A stretch of DNA of 64,000 nucleotides from Giesbergeria sp. (GTDB lineage: Bacteria > Pseudomonadota > Gammaproteobacteria > Burkholderiales > Burkholderiaceae_C): NCBI GenBank assembly GCA_023150295.1, contig JAKLLE010000011.1:19592-83591 (forward strand). Direction: 5' to 3'. The notes beneath the pieces are model-generated. The model did no database searches, was not told the DNA's origin, and was given only the letters and a program-made list of their open reading frames with translations. Position numbers and translations under genes: made by a program. Positions 22,139 to 32,382 of this stretch are shown piece after piece (position 1 is the stretch's first letter; every line of letters starts with the position of its first letter).

Positions 22139-25100
22139 ATGGCTGATCCGAAGATCAAATACGACATCGAGGCACAAGCCACCGGCGAGGCCGCGATTGA
22201 AAAGCTCACCGGAGCTGTAAAGGAGCTTGGCGACAGTATCGATCAAGACCTCAAGCGCGAAGCGGATGCAGCTGCACAAGCGTTGCGCAAGGTCGGCGAA
22301 CAAAGTGCAGCGGCAGAGGTTTTCAGGGCGGCAGGCCTTGAAGCGGAGCGCGCAGGTGCAGCGTTCAAGGAAGCGAAAGCGGGGCTTGATGACCTGGACA
22401 GAAAGTTTGCAACAGCGGCAACCGCTGCCCAGCAATTTGGCGTTGCAGAAAAGGCCGCGCTCGATGCTGTGCGCGCTGCGGCGCGAGAGTTGGATGCTGC
22501 CAAGATAGCCCTTGCGCAGATTGATGCCACCTACGACAAGGCCGGGCGCGGGACTGCTGAATACGAGGCAGCCACAGGCGCGCTTCGCCTCACCATAGCC
22601 AAGCTGAATGCTGATCTGCGAGAAAAGAAGGTCTCGCTGCAGGATGCATCGCAGGCGGCCAAAGCTGCAGAGCGTGAAGAGACTGCGCTTGTGCAGCAGC
22701 ACCAAAAGGCCTCTGTCGAGGTTGGGCGCTTGCGCAAGGCCTACGAGGATTCAAACCGCGCGCTTGCTGACGCGAAATCCAAACTCACTGCGGCAGGCGT
22801 TGATGCCGGGAATTTTGCCGCCGAGCAGCGCCGGTTGAGTGCGGAGACAGATAGGGCCAATGCCGCTGTGCGTGGGCTTGCGGGTTCCCTTGGGGGCATG
22901 TCTGAGGCAGCGAAGGCGGGCAAGGTTCTGTCGGAGGCGTTCGGCACCCTTGGTGTGCGCAGCGCTGCAGATTTGCGCGCGGAGATTGCGCAGGTTCGCG
23001 CGGCCATGCAAACCGTAGAACAAAGCGCAGGACTGACGGGCGCAGCCCTGCAGCAGGCTTTGGGCGCTGGCAATGGCCGCCTCAAAGAACTGCAGCGCGA
23101 ATTGCGCTCAGTCCAGGGGGAGATGACTCTTGCCGACCGTGCGTCTGGGCTGTTGCGCACGGGCTTGGCGCAGATCGCAGGGGGCAATGTGATTGCCAAT
23201 GCGATAGGAGGCATCGCCAACAAGGCGCAGGACATGGGGCGCGAGTTCCTGGCGGCCAATTTGCAAATGGAAGGGATGCGCCGCGCCCTGAACGCCGTAT
23301 ACAAGGATGCGAGCGTCACGGCTGGGCAAATTGACTTCCTTCGCAAAACTGCCACCGATGCAGGTGTGTCCGCTGGAAGTCTTGCTGATTCATTCCGTTC
23401 GTTCTCTGCCTCCACGGCGGCGGCGAACATACCTCTTGAAACTACCAATGCGCTGTTTGCCAGCGTGACGAAAGCGGGAGCCACCCTCGGCCTTTCCGGT
23501 GAGCGTGTAAGCCTTGTCTTGCAGGCGCTGGGGCAAATGGCGGCCAAGGGCACGGTATCCATGGAGGAACTGCGGCAGCAGCTTGGGGAGTCACTTCCTG
23601 GGGCACTGTCTCTTTCTGCAAAAGGGCTTGGACTGACAGAGGCGCAGTTGATCAAGTTGGTGGAGTCAGGCCAACTTGCGGCGCGCGATCTATTCCCGGC
23701 GCTCGCTAAATCGTTGCGCGATATGCAGGGGGAGACGGACGGCGTAGCAACTTCATGGGAGCGCTTGAAAAATGCGCTGACCGTTGCCTCGCAAAACACC
23801 GGGGATGCTGGTGGTATGCAGGTTCTCACGCTTGCCGTGAAGACGCTTGGGGCTGTCGCTGCTGCGGTTGTCTTGCCGTTATCTGCATTCGCAGAGGTTG
23901 TGTTTGGGCTTGCAAAGGCTGCGGGGGTGTTGCTTGGTTCGTTGGTGACATTGACGAGCCCGATGCAGGCGTTGGGCGAAATTGCAGACGGCGCCAGTGC
24001 TCGGCAAGCTGCTCTTGTCGATTCGTTCAAAGCATTGGTTTTTGGTGCCGACAGCGCAGCGAATTCGCATGCTGCTGCGGGGGCTGCGATTTCGCAGGCC
24101 GGTCGCGATGCTGGCGCTGCTGCTGTAGGGGTTGGGCAGGTAACGCAGGCCCATAGCGCCTCTGCTGGTGCGGCCCAGGCGAATGCTGCGGCCCATGGCG
24201 CTGTAGCCATAGCATCCCAGGTTGCTGCAGATGCAAGCATGGACGCTAGCGCCAAATGGGTGCAGCTCGGAGTGCGTCTCGGTGAAGTTGCTGTCATTCA
24301 GGAGCAGCAAGCTAAAAATGCGGAAAAGCTTGCTGCGGCGACCCGCATCGAGGGCGAGAGCATTCAGGCGCTCGCCACGCTGCGCGGGAATGACCTTGAG
24401 ATGCTGGAGGCCGCCTCTTCGGCCTCGCAAGCCCACGCGGCAGCGCTGGAAAAAGTCGCGTCTGCGCGGGAGGTGCAGCTCGGCACGCTGAGGGCCGAAC
24501 TGGCCGCCAAGCAGCAACTGATTGCGAACAACGCCGAAGAACAAAAAGCGCGTGCCGCAGAAATACAGGCCATCCAAAAGAAGATTGATGCGCTGGATGC
24601 TGAGACAGCGGCGTCTCGGGCTGCTGCAGAGGCGGCGAAAACAGATGCTGCGACAAAAAGCGCAGCCGTAGGCGCGTATCACGACAACGCGGAGGCTGTG
24701 GGGGCGTTGCGCATGGCTCTTGAGCAGGCGATCATCGTTCAGGAGGCATTTGAGAGCGATCGCCGAAAAGGCATTGCTACAGATCAACAGGTCGATGAGG
24801 CAAAACGCCGCGTGGCGGAGGCGCAGAGGCTCTACAACGACTCGCTCAATGATGCCGTGGCGGCGGAGCAGCGCAAGGCTGCGGCTGCAGCATCTTCGCT
24901 TCAGTTGGAGCGCACCGGTCTGGAGCTTGCTGCGGCCAAGGCAAAGGCGGCAGAGGCAAGGGCGGTTGCAGAAGGCAATGAGTATGCAGCCACGGCGGCG
25001 CGCATCAAGCAAAAGGAAATCGAAATCGCCACGCTGAAGCTGACGGTGAAAGCCCTGCTCGCCGAAGCGGACGCGATGGACATGGTCACCAACAAGAAAA

Positions 25101-25975
25101 TTGAGGCGGCCATTGCAGAGGGGAAGTGGAATCAGGAGCTTGCGGCGCAAATGCAGCTACTGCGCCAGAGTGCAGAGCAAAAGCGTCTGCAGGCCGCGTC
25201 AACCAGCGAGGGGCTTAAAGAGCTTGAGCGGCAGCTCAAGAATCTCAAGTCCGCAGGAAATGATGCGCGCGATGGGGCCAACGCTGCGGCAGGCGGATTT
25301 AAGGCGATGGGGCAAGCCGCAGACAACGCGGCAAACAGTGCAAAACGTCTTCGAGAAATCTACGACCGCCACCGGCTTGATCCCGGTGACCCGAACAAAT
25401 CTGACATCGATAACCTCTACGACCGCCACACCCCGAGTTCTTCAGCAGACTTTGACAAAGCCGTCAATAAGTCGCGCAGCGAAGTCTCCGGCAACGCCAC
25501 GTTGACCAAGGAATATGTGGACGCACAGATTGCCAAGCAGTGGGGCGAGCAGTTCATCGGCGATGCGGACGCGATGGAGCTTTTCAATGCGCAAATCAAG
25601 CTGGATGCGTACCGCACAAACTACGGCAACGTTGTGCGCTCGCAGCAGAGTCTGAACGAGCAGCACGCACTTCTACAGGCCGTGCAGCGCCTTGAAGAAA
25701 AGCTGCGCGCGCGCCAGGCCGATGGGCTGAACAAGCGGCTCACTCAAGCCGACGACGATGACACCGCGCCTGAGCCAACCACCCGCCGCAGCCGCACAAC
25801 CGGCGGTGGTGGCGTGCAAGGCGGCATGCAAACCGGTGCGGTGGCTGGTGGCACGGTGGTCAATCTCAACTACAACGGCGTGCAGCTGGGTGCCGTCAAC
25901 ACCGATGCCAGCGGGCGCCAGTCCCTGCAGAAGTTCATGGACGCGCTGACCCAGGCGCGGTCGGTTGCGAGGTAA
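22139..25975 (+). CDS. Tail tape measure protein
   Basis: 1278 residues, the largest phage gene. The N-terminal third is an Ala-rich coiled coil. Residues about 345-540 carry the conserved tape-measure domain (GGNVIANAIGGIANKAQDMG, SLADSFRSFSASTAAANIPL, and QALGQMAAKGTVSMEELRQQ, LGESLPGALSLSAKGLG). A hydrophobic stretch follows near 570-600 (LAVKTLGAVAAAVVLPLSAF), a possible membrane-insertion segment for DNA entry. Further coiled coils run to a basic C-terminus. It sets tail length and is ejected with DNA. By the usual proportionality a tail of roughly 150-200 nm would be expected (inference). Confidence 0.93.
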   Translation: MADPKIKYDIEAQATGEAAIEKLTGAVKELGDSIDQDLKREADAAAQALRKVGEQSAAAEVFRAAGLEAERAGAAFKEAKAGLDDLDRKFATAATAAQQFGVAEKAALDAVRAAARELDAAKIALAQIDATYDKAGRGTAEYEAATGALRLTIAKLNADLREKKVSLQDASQAAKAAEREETALVQQHQKASVEVGRLRKAYEDSNRALADAKSKLTAAGVDAGNFAAEQRRLSAETDRANAAVRGLAGSLGGMSEAAKAGKVLSEAFGTLGVRSAADLRAEIAQVRAAMQTVEQSAGLTGAALQQALGAGNGRLKELQRELRSVQGEMTLADRASGLLRTGLAQIAGGNVIANAIGGIANKAQDMGREFLAANLQMEGMRRALNAVYKDASVTAGQIDFLRKTATDAGVSAGSLADSFRSFSASTAAANIPLETTNALFASVTKAGATLGLSGERVSLVLQALGQMAAKGTVSMEELRQQLGESLPGALSLSAKGLGLTEAQLIKLVESGQLAARDLFPALAKSLRDMQGETDGVATSWERLKNALTVASQNTGDAGGMQVLTLAVKTLGAVAAAVVLPLSAFAEVVFGLAKAAGVLLGSLVTLTSPMQALGEIADGASARQAALVDSFKALVFGADSAANSHAAAGAAISQAGRDAGAAAVGVGQVTQAHSASAGAAQANAAAHGAVAIASQVAADASMDASAKWVQLGVRLGEVAVIQEQQAKNAEKLAAATRIEGESIQALATLRGNDLEMLEAASSASQAHAAALEKVASAREVQLGTLRAELAAKQQLIANNAEEQKARAAEIQAIQKKIDALDAETAASRAAAEAAKTDAATKSAAVGAYHDNAEAVGALRMALEQAIIVQEAFESDRRKGIATDQQVDEAKRRVAEAQRLYNDSLNDAVAAEQRKAAAAASSLQLERTGLELAAAKAKAAEARAVAEGNEYAATAARIKQKEIEIATLKLTVKALLAEADAMDMVTNKKIEAAIAEGKWNQELAAQMQLLRQSAEQKRLQAASTSEGLKELERQLKNLKSAGNDARDGANAAAGGFKAMGQAADNAANSAKRLREIYDRHRLDPGDPNKSDIDNLYDRHTPSSSADFDKAVNKSRSEVSGNATLTKEYVDAQIAKQWGEQFIGDADAMELFNAQIKLDAYRTNYGNVVRSQQSLNEQHALLQAVQRLEEKLRARQADGLNKRLTQADDDDTAPEPTTRRSRTTGGGGVQGGMQTGAVAGGTVVNLNYNGVQLGAVNTDASGRQSLQKFMDALTQARSVAR

Positions 25976-25978
25976 GCC

Positions 25979-26392
25979 ATGGCCATCACTTTGCAAAATG
26001 GCGCAGACACCATCGTGCTGCCCCCCGATCTGCTGTGGTCGGATGAGTTCGCCTGGTCGCCCGTGTCGCAGGGCACCGAGCGCAGCGTGACGGGCGCGTT
26101 GCTGATCGATGTGTCCACGCGGCAAGACGGCATGCCAATCACCCTGACCGGCACGGAGCGCCACGCATGGATGCAGCGCCCCGAGGTGCAGGCCCTGCGC
26201 GCCTGGCTGGCGCTGCAGGGGCAGGTGTTCACGCTCACGATCAACGGGCAGGCCTTCACCGTGTTGTTCGACCACGGCACCGACGAGACCTCTCGCGCCT
26301 TCGTTGTCTCCCCGCTGATCGACTTCAGCGACCCGCAGCCGCAGGACTACTACTGCAGCGTCACGCTGCGCTTCATCACAACAACACCATGA
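25979..26392 (+). CDS. Distal minor tail protein (137 aa)
   Basis: Starts MAITLQNGADTIVLPPDLLW. Beta-rich with ERSVTGALLIDVSTRQDGMP, an ITLTGTERHAWMQRPEVQAL helix, and FDHGTDETSRAFVVSPLIDF toward the end. This resembles the small minor tail proteins that follow tape measure genes in transposable siphophages. It overlaps the next gene by 4 bases (ATGA). A role at the distal tail end is assigned from order. Confidence 0.65.
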   Translation: MAITLQNGADTIVLPPDLLWSDEFAWSPVSQGTERSVTGALLIDVSTRQDGMPITLTGTERHAWMQRPEVQALRAWLALQGQVFTLTINGQAFTVLFDHGTDETSRAFVVSPLIDFSDPQPQDYYCSVTLRFITTTP

Positions 26393-28662
26393 CCATCCAA
26401 TCCGGCGACATCAAAATTCTCGCGTCCAAAGTCATGGACGACGTTCCCGAGGGCGGCGGCGGGCCATCCGGCACCGTCATCCCCGACAACAACAGCAACG
26501 CCGTGTTCACCGACGTGTCCGAGGTTGACCGCGCGGGCGGCGCCGCCAGCATTCGGCAGGTGCACACCCATGTGCAGACGGCGGACGTTGACCGCTTTCT
26601 TGGCGCGCACATCATCGTCAGCCGCATCCCCAACGACGACAACGTGGCCATCACGCTGGCAGAGTGCAACCCGTTCGATCGGCGCACCGACATTGCAACG
26701 GCCATCGAAAACTACCTGATCCAGGGGCCTGAGTGGAATGGCTATCTGTTTGAAAACCACGTCCAGGGCCAGCGCAGCATCCAGTTGTTCCAGCGCCTAG
26801 GCACGCCAACGCCGCCCATCGGGCGCACGCTGGTGCTCATCAAAAACGAGGGCCTCGGCACCGAGTACAAGCAGTACGTGCGCGTCACTGCGGTTGAGTC
26901 CGAAGACCGCACCTTCTCCTACTCGTCGAGTGGCGGGTATGCGGATTATGTTGGCACCGTGGTCACCTGCGACATATCGGATGAGCTGCGTGAGGCCTTC
27001 CCAGGCTCTACCGCAGACCGCGCCTTTGTCCGCAATGCCAGCGAGACCATCGTGCGCGACACCACCGTGGCCGATGCCGCCACCTACTACGGCGCGGTGC
27101 CCCTGAGCGCGGCTGCTGACCTGGGCGACATCAGCGCCAAGGTCGTGGGCATCTACAGCCAGCTCGTGCCAAGCGCCCGCACCGAGACCACGGCCATCGA
27201 CCAAAAGCCCGCCGCGCAGCGCCTGCTCACGCTGGCCAGCACGCCGCGCTTGATCGAGGTGCCCATCGTTCCCCACAGCCTGCGCATCCGCGTGGGGCAG
27301 GAAAACCGGGGCTTTTCATGGGTGCAAATGCTCAAGCCACTGCCCGCGCCGGGTACGGTGGTCATCAGCTTCATGGTGCTGGGCAACTGGTACACGGTGC
27401 AGGACGACGGCGCAGGCGGATTCACCGGCAGTGGTACGGGCGTCATCAACTACACCACCGGCAGCATCGCCGTCACCTTCCCGTCTATGCCGGATGCGGG
27501 CAGCAGCGTGCTGTTCCAGTGGGGCGAAAACACCGCCTTCACCAACCGCAGCGGGGCGGCTGGCTACCGCATGCCAGAGTTTTCTTGGGAAGTCGCCCAG
27601 GCGCCCATCAAGCCCGGCACCATCACCGTCACCTGGCAGTCGGGCGGCGCCACGCGCACCGCCACCGACGACGGCACGGGCGACCTGTCTGGCGACGGCA
27701 CCGGCAGCGTGAACTACGCCACCGGCCAAATCAGCCTGCGGCCTGCCTACATGCTTGACGCCGGGGGCGAGTTCAGCACACAGTACACCTACACCCCACA
27801 GGTGACGGAGCGCTTTGCCAGCGTGTCGCCCGACGCCGGAGGCTTTGCCACCCTTACCCTGGGCGAGGTGCCAGCGCCGCGCAGCATCAGCGTGCAATGG
27901 ACAACGGTGCGCAACTGCACCACCAGCGCAGGCAGCACCGAGGCGGTCACGCAAAGCACCACCACGTCGGGCGTGGGGCCTGATGGCAAGGTCATCTATC
28001 GCGGGGGCTCGCCGGGGTGCAGCCTCACGTTCTACAGCCCAACCAGTGCCAGCACCAGCGGCTTCCCGCCCAGCGCCACGGTCGAGGTGCATGTGCAGAC
28101 CACCAGCGCAGGCACTTTCGACTGGAGAATTCAAGACGTGAATACCACCCCCTGGCCCACGGCTGCAATGCCTGCCGACCTGATAACCGGCGCCTCATCC
28201 GGAACCGTGGTCACCACCTACCCGCCGGGCATTGTGGCGGGCAAGGCCATAGGCACCTTCACGGTCGCGCTGGCTGCGGCCACGGCCATGCACGAGGGGC
28301 AGGTGGTGTTGACAGACTTCACCACCGCCACCATTGCCGTGGCCTCGCTGCGCGTGGAGCCCAGCAGCACCGTGCGCGCCACGGTCACGCCGCCCACCCC
28401 GGCTGACGCCGTGCGCCTGCCAGATGGCGTGGGCGCAGTTCCCAAAATCTTCCCTGGCGGGGTTTACAACTCGGACGACCTGACCGTAGTTGGCCGCAAG
28501 GTCGATGTGGGGGTGCAGCCCCTGTACGACGCCACCTATGGCTACAGCTATGACCCACCCATGGGCGCTGCCACCTGGAACGACGCCGAAATGGTCGCCG
28601 GACAAAAGGCCATGCTCAGTCAGCGTGGCGTGACTACAACTTACAAGCGCTGGGGGTTCTAA
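26389..28662 (+). CDS. Large tail protein with immunoglobulin-like repeats (757 aa)
   Basis: The start is ATG 26389 (MTIQSGDIKILASKVMDDVP), overlapping the upstream stop; the opening matches a protein I recall from D3112/B3-type transposable siphophages. Residues about 310-500 hold two clear tandem copies of a beta domain: APGTVVISFMVLGNW with GTGVINYTTGSI, and KPGTITVTWQSGGA with GTGSVNYATGQI, each ending near a DAG motif. Diverged copies continue in the next gene. It probably forms part of the tail tip or side fibres. Exact function is unknown. Confidence 0.65.
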   Translation: MTIQSGDIKILASKVMDDVPEGGGGPSGTVIPDNNSNAVFTDVSEVDRAGGAASIRQVHTHVQTADVDRFLGAHIIVSRIPNDDNVAITLAECNPFDRRTDIATAIENYLIQGPEWNGYLFENHVQGQRSIQLFQRLGTPTPPIGRTLVLIKNEGLGTEYKQYVRVTAVESEDRTFSYSSSGGYADYVGTVVTCDISDELREAFPGSTADRAFVRNASETIVRDTTVADAATYYGAVPLSAAADLGDISAKVVGIYSQLVPSARTETTAIDQKPAAQRLLTLASTPRLIEVPIVPHSLRIRVGQENRGFSWVQMLKPLPAPGTVVISFMVLGNWYTVQDDGAGGFTGSGTGVINYTTGSIAVTFPSMPDAGSSVLFQWGENTAFTNRSGAAGYRMPEFSWEVAQAPIKPGTITVTWQSGGATRTATDDGTGDLSGDGTGSVNYATGQISLRPAYMLDAGGEFSTQYTYTPQVTERFASVSPDAGGFATLTLGEVPAPRSISVQWTTVRNCTTSAGSTEAVTQSTTTSGVGPDGKVIYRGGSPGCSLTFYSPTSASTSGFPPSATVEVHVQTTSAGTFDWRIQDVNTTPWPTAAMPADLITGASSGTVVTTYPPGIVAGKAIGTFTVALAAATAMHEGQVVLTDFTTATIAVASLRVEPSSTVRATVTPPTPADAVRLPDGVGAVPKIFPGGVYNSDDLTVVGRKVDVGVQPLYDATYGYSYDPPMGAATWNDAEMVAGQKAMLSQRGVTTTYKRWGF

Positions 28663-28664
28663 AA

Positions 28665-30746
28665 ATGGCAGTAGAAGTAGGGGTCGATTTTCCGGGGAGC
28701 CACGGCATAGTTTTGGGGCCGGGCTCCGGGGTCAGCATAAGCCCAGGCCCAGGCACAGGCCCTAGTCCCACGGTCACCGCGCCTGTGATCACGCCCACGC
28801 CGCCTGTGGTCACCATGCCGCCAGCACCAGTGGCGCCACCAGAGCCGCCCGCTGTGCCGTCCCCTGGCACGGTCACCAGCGTCGTGCCCGTACAGTCCAA
28901 GCTTGTCAACGGCTCCACAAAAACCGAAACCCGCTACCGCACCACAAAAACGCAAGAAACCGTGGCGCACACCCTGTCCGACAATGGCAGCGGGGAGCTG
29001 GGCGCATGGGGCACGGTCAGCTACGCGGGCAAGTCCGTTAACGTCAAATTCGTGAGCCTGGACAGCACCACCGACGGCTACAAGTCTGACCATGAGGACA
29101 GCACCACCTTCGACGGCGGCGAGGTCACCGCAGGCGGCACCACGGCCAGCAACAACAGCCAGAAAGGCGGCGAGTACGCAGACAACACCATGAGCGAGCA
29201 GTTGCTCGCATCCAGCACCGTCATGGTGACCTACAGCACAGGCAGCGGCGCCGAGGTGGTCAACACCCACAGCTTTGCCCCGCCGGATGTGCAGATAGAT
29301 TTGTGTCCGTATACCAGCGACTACGTGGTGCCCGGCAGCGTGCGCTTCTCATGGATGGGTCAGGTGTTCGAGGACTACGACGGCCTGCTCGTGCGGGGCC
29401 GCACGCCCACAGAGCCCGGCTGGGTGGCGGGGCAAATGAACTACAGCACGGGCATCGCCACGGTCACAGACTACATCGTCAGCGGCTCGCCCACAGCCTT
29501 CAGCCTCGACAGCCTTTGGACGGTGCGACAAAATTGGAACACCGCCAGCGTCTTTTTGCGCACCCAGGCCGCGCCGCTCAAGCCCAGCGGGTTTGTCATG
29601 AACCTGAGCGACGCCCAGGGCAACAGCATCACGGCCATGGCGGGCATTGACGGCAACATCACCGGCACCCACCTGCGCGGGCGCATCAAGTACCTGACGG
29701 GTGAGGTGGAGCTGCAATTTGGAGACTACGTGCTCGACAGCAGCCTCACCGCAGAGCAAAAAGCCGAATGGTGGTACGACGTGGCCGACGTGGGCGCGGT
29801 GGAGGCCGACAAAATCTGGCGCCCCTGGCCCGTTGACCCCACCACACTGCGCTACAACAGCGTCAGCTACTTCTACCTGCCAATCGACGCCGACCTGCTG
29901 GGCCTAGACCCCGTGCGCCTGCCACCAGATGGCCGCGTGCCCATCTTCCGCGCGGGCAGCTACGCGGTTGTGGGCCACACCGCCGAAACGCCCGAGGCCA
30001 CCGTCAGCGACGGGCAAACCATCAATTGCGGCCGCACCCGCCTGTCCCGCGCCCGCGTGCTGGGCAGCAATGGCGCGGTCATCCATACCGGCTACACGGC
30101 AGACCTGGACGCAGGCACCGTCACCTTTACGGACGTGACCGGCTACAGCCAGCCCGTGCGCGTGGAGCACCGCATTGAAGACCTCGCGCGCGTGTCCGAC
30201 GTGCAAATCGACGGCACGCTCACCTTCACGCGCCAGCTCAGCCACGACTTCCCCCTTGGCAGCCTGGTTAGCAGCGCGCTGATGGCGGGCAACCTCAAGG
30301 CCCGCGTGTCCCACCTGTTCGACCAGTATTCATGGCTGGGCGACTGGGCAGACAACACCGTGGGCGACGTGGCCCTTGGCACCTACAACGACACCGTGGC
30401 CCCCATCGTGGTCACCAACGCAGGCGCACTCACAGAGCGCTGGGCGCTGATCTTCACCAGCTCCACGCAGTTTCGCATCGTGGGCGAAAAAGTGGGGCAG
30501 ATCGGCACGGGCGACATCAACACCGAGACCGCCCCCATCAACCCAATTACCGGCGTGCCGTACTTTGTGCTGCCTGCCCTGGGCTGGGGCGCGGGCTGGG
30601 TGGCGGGCAACGTGCTGCGCCTCAACACCGTGGGGGCCATGTTCCCCGTGGCCGTCATCCGCACCGTGCAGGCCGGGCCTGCGGCGGGCATTGACTACAA
30701 CTTTGAACTGCTGGTGCGCGGCGACGTTGACCGCCCGGCGCCCTGA
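28665..30746 (+). CDS. Large tail protein, companion of the preceding gene (693 aa)
   Basis: Begins two bases after the upstream stop (MAVEVGVDFPGSHGIVLGPG) with a Pro/Thr-rich linker to about residue 70. Two more diverged copies of the beta repeat follow (VPGSVRFSWMGQVF with GQMNYSTGIA; KPSGFVMNLSDA with GRIKYLTGEV). Its C-terminal third (RHS DQYSWLGDWADNT, VTNAGALTERWALIFTSST, GWGAGWVAGNVLRLNTVGAM) is the part I recall at the end of a single larger protein in D3112-like phages, so the two genes may be one ancestral gene now split. Tail tip or receptor role by context. Confidence 0.62.
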   Translation: MAVEVGVDFPGSHGIVLGPGSGVSISPGPGTGPSPTVTAPVITPTPPVVTMPPAPVAPPEPPAVPSPGTVTSVVPVQSKLVNGSTKTETRYRTTKTQETVAHTLSDNGSGELGAWGTVSYAGKSVNVKFVSLDSTTDGYKSDHEDSTTFDGGEVTAGGTTASNNSQKGGEYADNTMSEQLLASSTVMVTYSTGSGAEVVNTHSFAPPDVQIDLCPYTSDYVVPGSVRFSWMGQVFEDYDGLLVRGRTPTEPGWVAGQMNYSTGIATVTDYIVSGSPTAFSLDSLWTVRQNWNTASVFLRTQAAPLKPSGFVMNLSDAQGNSITAMAGIDGNITGTHLRGRIKYLTGEVELQFGDYVLDSSLTAEQKAEWWYDVADVGAVEADKIWRPWPVDPTTLRYNSVSYFYLPIDADLLGLDPVRLPPDGRVPIFRAGSYAVVGHTAETPEATVSDGQTINCGRTRLSRARVLGSNGAVIHTGYTADLDAGTVTFTDVTGYSQPVRVEHRIEDLARVSDVQIDGTLTFTRQLSHDFPLGSLVSSALMAGNLKARVSHLFDQYSWLGDWADNTVGDVALGTYNDTVAPIVVTNAGALTERWALIFTSSTQFRIVGEKVGQIGTGDINTETAPINPITGVPYFVLPALGWGAGWVAGNVLRLNTVGAMFPVAVIRTVQAGPAAGIDYNFELLVRGDVDRPAP

Positions 30747-30776
30747 CCCTGCAATCAATTGCACAAGGAGACTTGA

Positions 30777-31979
30777 ATGGCATCCCCTGTTGACACCTCA
30801 GTCAAATTCATCACCGAGAACATGCCCGGTGCACCCGTGCTGAGTGGCACCGCTGGCGCTCTGATTTCGGTGCTCGACGCCCTGCTGGTGACCGGCTTTG
30901 GCCTGCGCACAGCCACATCAGTGACTGTTGCGGGCGGTGTGGCCACGGTCACGCTGTCAAGCGACGCGCTCAACGGAAACCTGCTGCACAGCGTCATCCT
31001 TGTGGACGGTGTTGCCGCTCCCATGGCCGACCTCAACGGCGAGCAGCGCGTGACCGCCGCCACCAGCACCACGTTGCAGTTCGCCACCGCAGTCGCGGAC
31101 GGTACCGCCACCGGCACTATTACCATCAAGTCTGCCCCGGTGGGATGGGAAAAGAAATACAGCGACACCAACCTTGCTGTTTACAAAAGCACCGATGTGC
31201 AGGCCCACGGACGCCACTGGCGTGTAGACGACACCGGCACCACTGCGGCGCGTGTAGTCGAGTACGAGACCATGGCCGACGTCAACACAGGCAGCGGGCC
31301 GAGTCCCACGGCGGCCTATATCTCGGGCGGCGGCTATGTGCACAAAAGCGCCGTGGCCAGCGCCGCTGCTGCACGCTACGCCATGGCTGCGGATTCGCGC
31401 ACGGTGCTGCTGGCGCTTGGGCCTGGCACGGCCACTGCGGCCACCTATCGCGTCGCCAACATTCGTGGCTTCGGCGACGCCATTGCGTTAGCCCCTGCAG
31501 GGGACTCGTGGGCATCATTTGTGTCGCTTTGTGGGGCTAGCGCCACCAGCGGCTTTACCTACGGCTCCTTGAGTGGAGGGCCAGTGTCCTCGGTCACCGG
31601 CTTTTCGGCACTGTCGCGGTCATATACCGGCTTGGGAGCGTCGGTCATAGCTGATGCTGTGCCAATGTCAGGAACGCTCACCACGATGTCTGGCGGCGAT
31701 TCCTTCATGGGGCCAGCGCCGTCGGCGGTGGACGGGCAGATCAAGCTGTCCCGGGTGTTTTTCAGGGAGCAGGGCTCATCCAACCCACCCAGGGCCATCG
31801 TTCCCGGCGTGCTTTACGTGCCGCAGTCCGGCCTCGCCAGTTTGGTGGCAGGCGGTGATATTGCGGTGGGCGCTGGTGACTGGGCGGGGCGTCAGCTCAT
31901 GGCAGTGGCATGTGGTACTGCTTCCAACCAATTACCAACTGGCGCCGCCTTCATTGACATCACCGGCCCTTGGCGTTGA
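30777..31979 (+). CDS. Tail protein (400 aa), probable tip/fibre component
   Basis: Preceded by ACAAGGAGACTTGA. Starts MASPVDTSVKFITENMPGAP. Residues 1-120 are beta-rich (VTVAGGVATVTLSSDALNG). A conserved-looking KYSDTNLAVYKSTDVQAHGR, HWRVDDTGTTAARVVEY block follows, and Gly/Ser-rich strands to the end (FIDITGPWR). The same kind of protein follows the large tail genes in transposable siphophages (recollection). No enzymatic motif was identified. Part of the distal tail operon. Confidence 0.6.
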   Translation: MASPVDTSVKFITENMPGAPVLSGTAGALISVLDALLVTGFGLRTATSVTVAGGVATVTLSSDALNGNLLHSVILVDGVAAPMADLNGEQRVTAATSTTLQFATAVADGTATGTITIKSAPVGWEKKYSDTNLAVYKSTDVQAHGRHWRVDDTGTTAARVVEYETMADVNTGSGPSPTAAYISGGGYVHKSAVASAAAARYAMAADSRTVLLALGPGTATAATYRVANIRGFGDAIALAPAGDSWASFVSLCGASATSGFTYGSLSGGPVSSVTGFSALSRSYTGLGASVIADAVPMSGTLTTMSGGDSFMGPAPSAVDGQIKLSRVFFREQGSSNPPRAIVPGVLYVPQSGLASLVAGGDIAVGAGDWAGRQLMAVACGTASNQLPTGAAFIDITGPWR

Positions 31980-31983
31980 ATCC

Positions 31984-32382
31984 ATGTCCACCATCGCTAC
32001 TCCAACCGGGGCTTTGCCAGCGCCAGGCTGGATACAAGGCCGCGCAGCGCAGAAGTACACCGGCCATGCCGCCGTGCCAGCGCTGGGTCACATGCAGCAA
32101 GACTGGCGCCTGCGCCTGCCCACAACGGGGCAGATCACCGACCGCGTGATGTTCAAAGCCACGCCCTCATCCCCCGAGGCGCCATTTGCAAAAGGCCGCG
32201 TGTGGCTGCTGCGCGCAGCCGACGGCTACAAAGCCTGGGAGGGCTGGAGCGACGCGGGCGGCTACTACACGGCAACCGGCCTTGAGCTGGGCGTGGAGTA
32301 CATCGCCGTGGGCATAGACCCGTACCGCAACCACAAAGCCACGGGCGCAGGGCCTGTGGTGGCCACGGAGGCCGCGCCATGA
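31984..32382 (+). CDS. Small tail protein (132 aa)
   Basis: The start is ATG 31984, four bases after the previous stop; the frame is open upstream only as a shadow. Residues 55-95 (TGQITDRVMFKATPSSPEAP, FAKGRVWLLRAADGYKAWEG) and the C-terminal VEYIAVGIDPYRNHKATGAG form a carboxypeptidase-regulatory-like beta sandwich pattern. The gene overlaps the next by 4 bases. Probable structural component of the tail tip; function not recognised. Confidence 0.6.
   Translation: MSTIATPTGALPAPGWIQGRAAQKYTGHAAVPALGHMQQDWRLRLPTTGQITDRVMFKATPSSPEAPFAKGRVWLLRAADGYKAWEGWSDAGGYYTATGLELGVEYIAVGIDPYRNHKATGAGPVVATEAAP

Noticed and set aside
22741..24297. Leftward 518-codon frame opposite the tape measure gene
   Set aside because: Antisense to a repetitive Ala-rich gene; Ser/Ala/Arg/Pro-rich shadow with no start signal.
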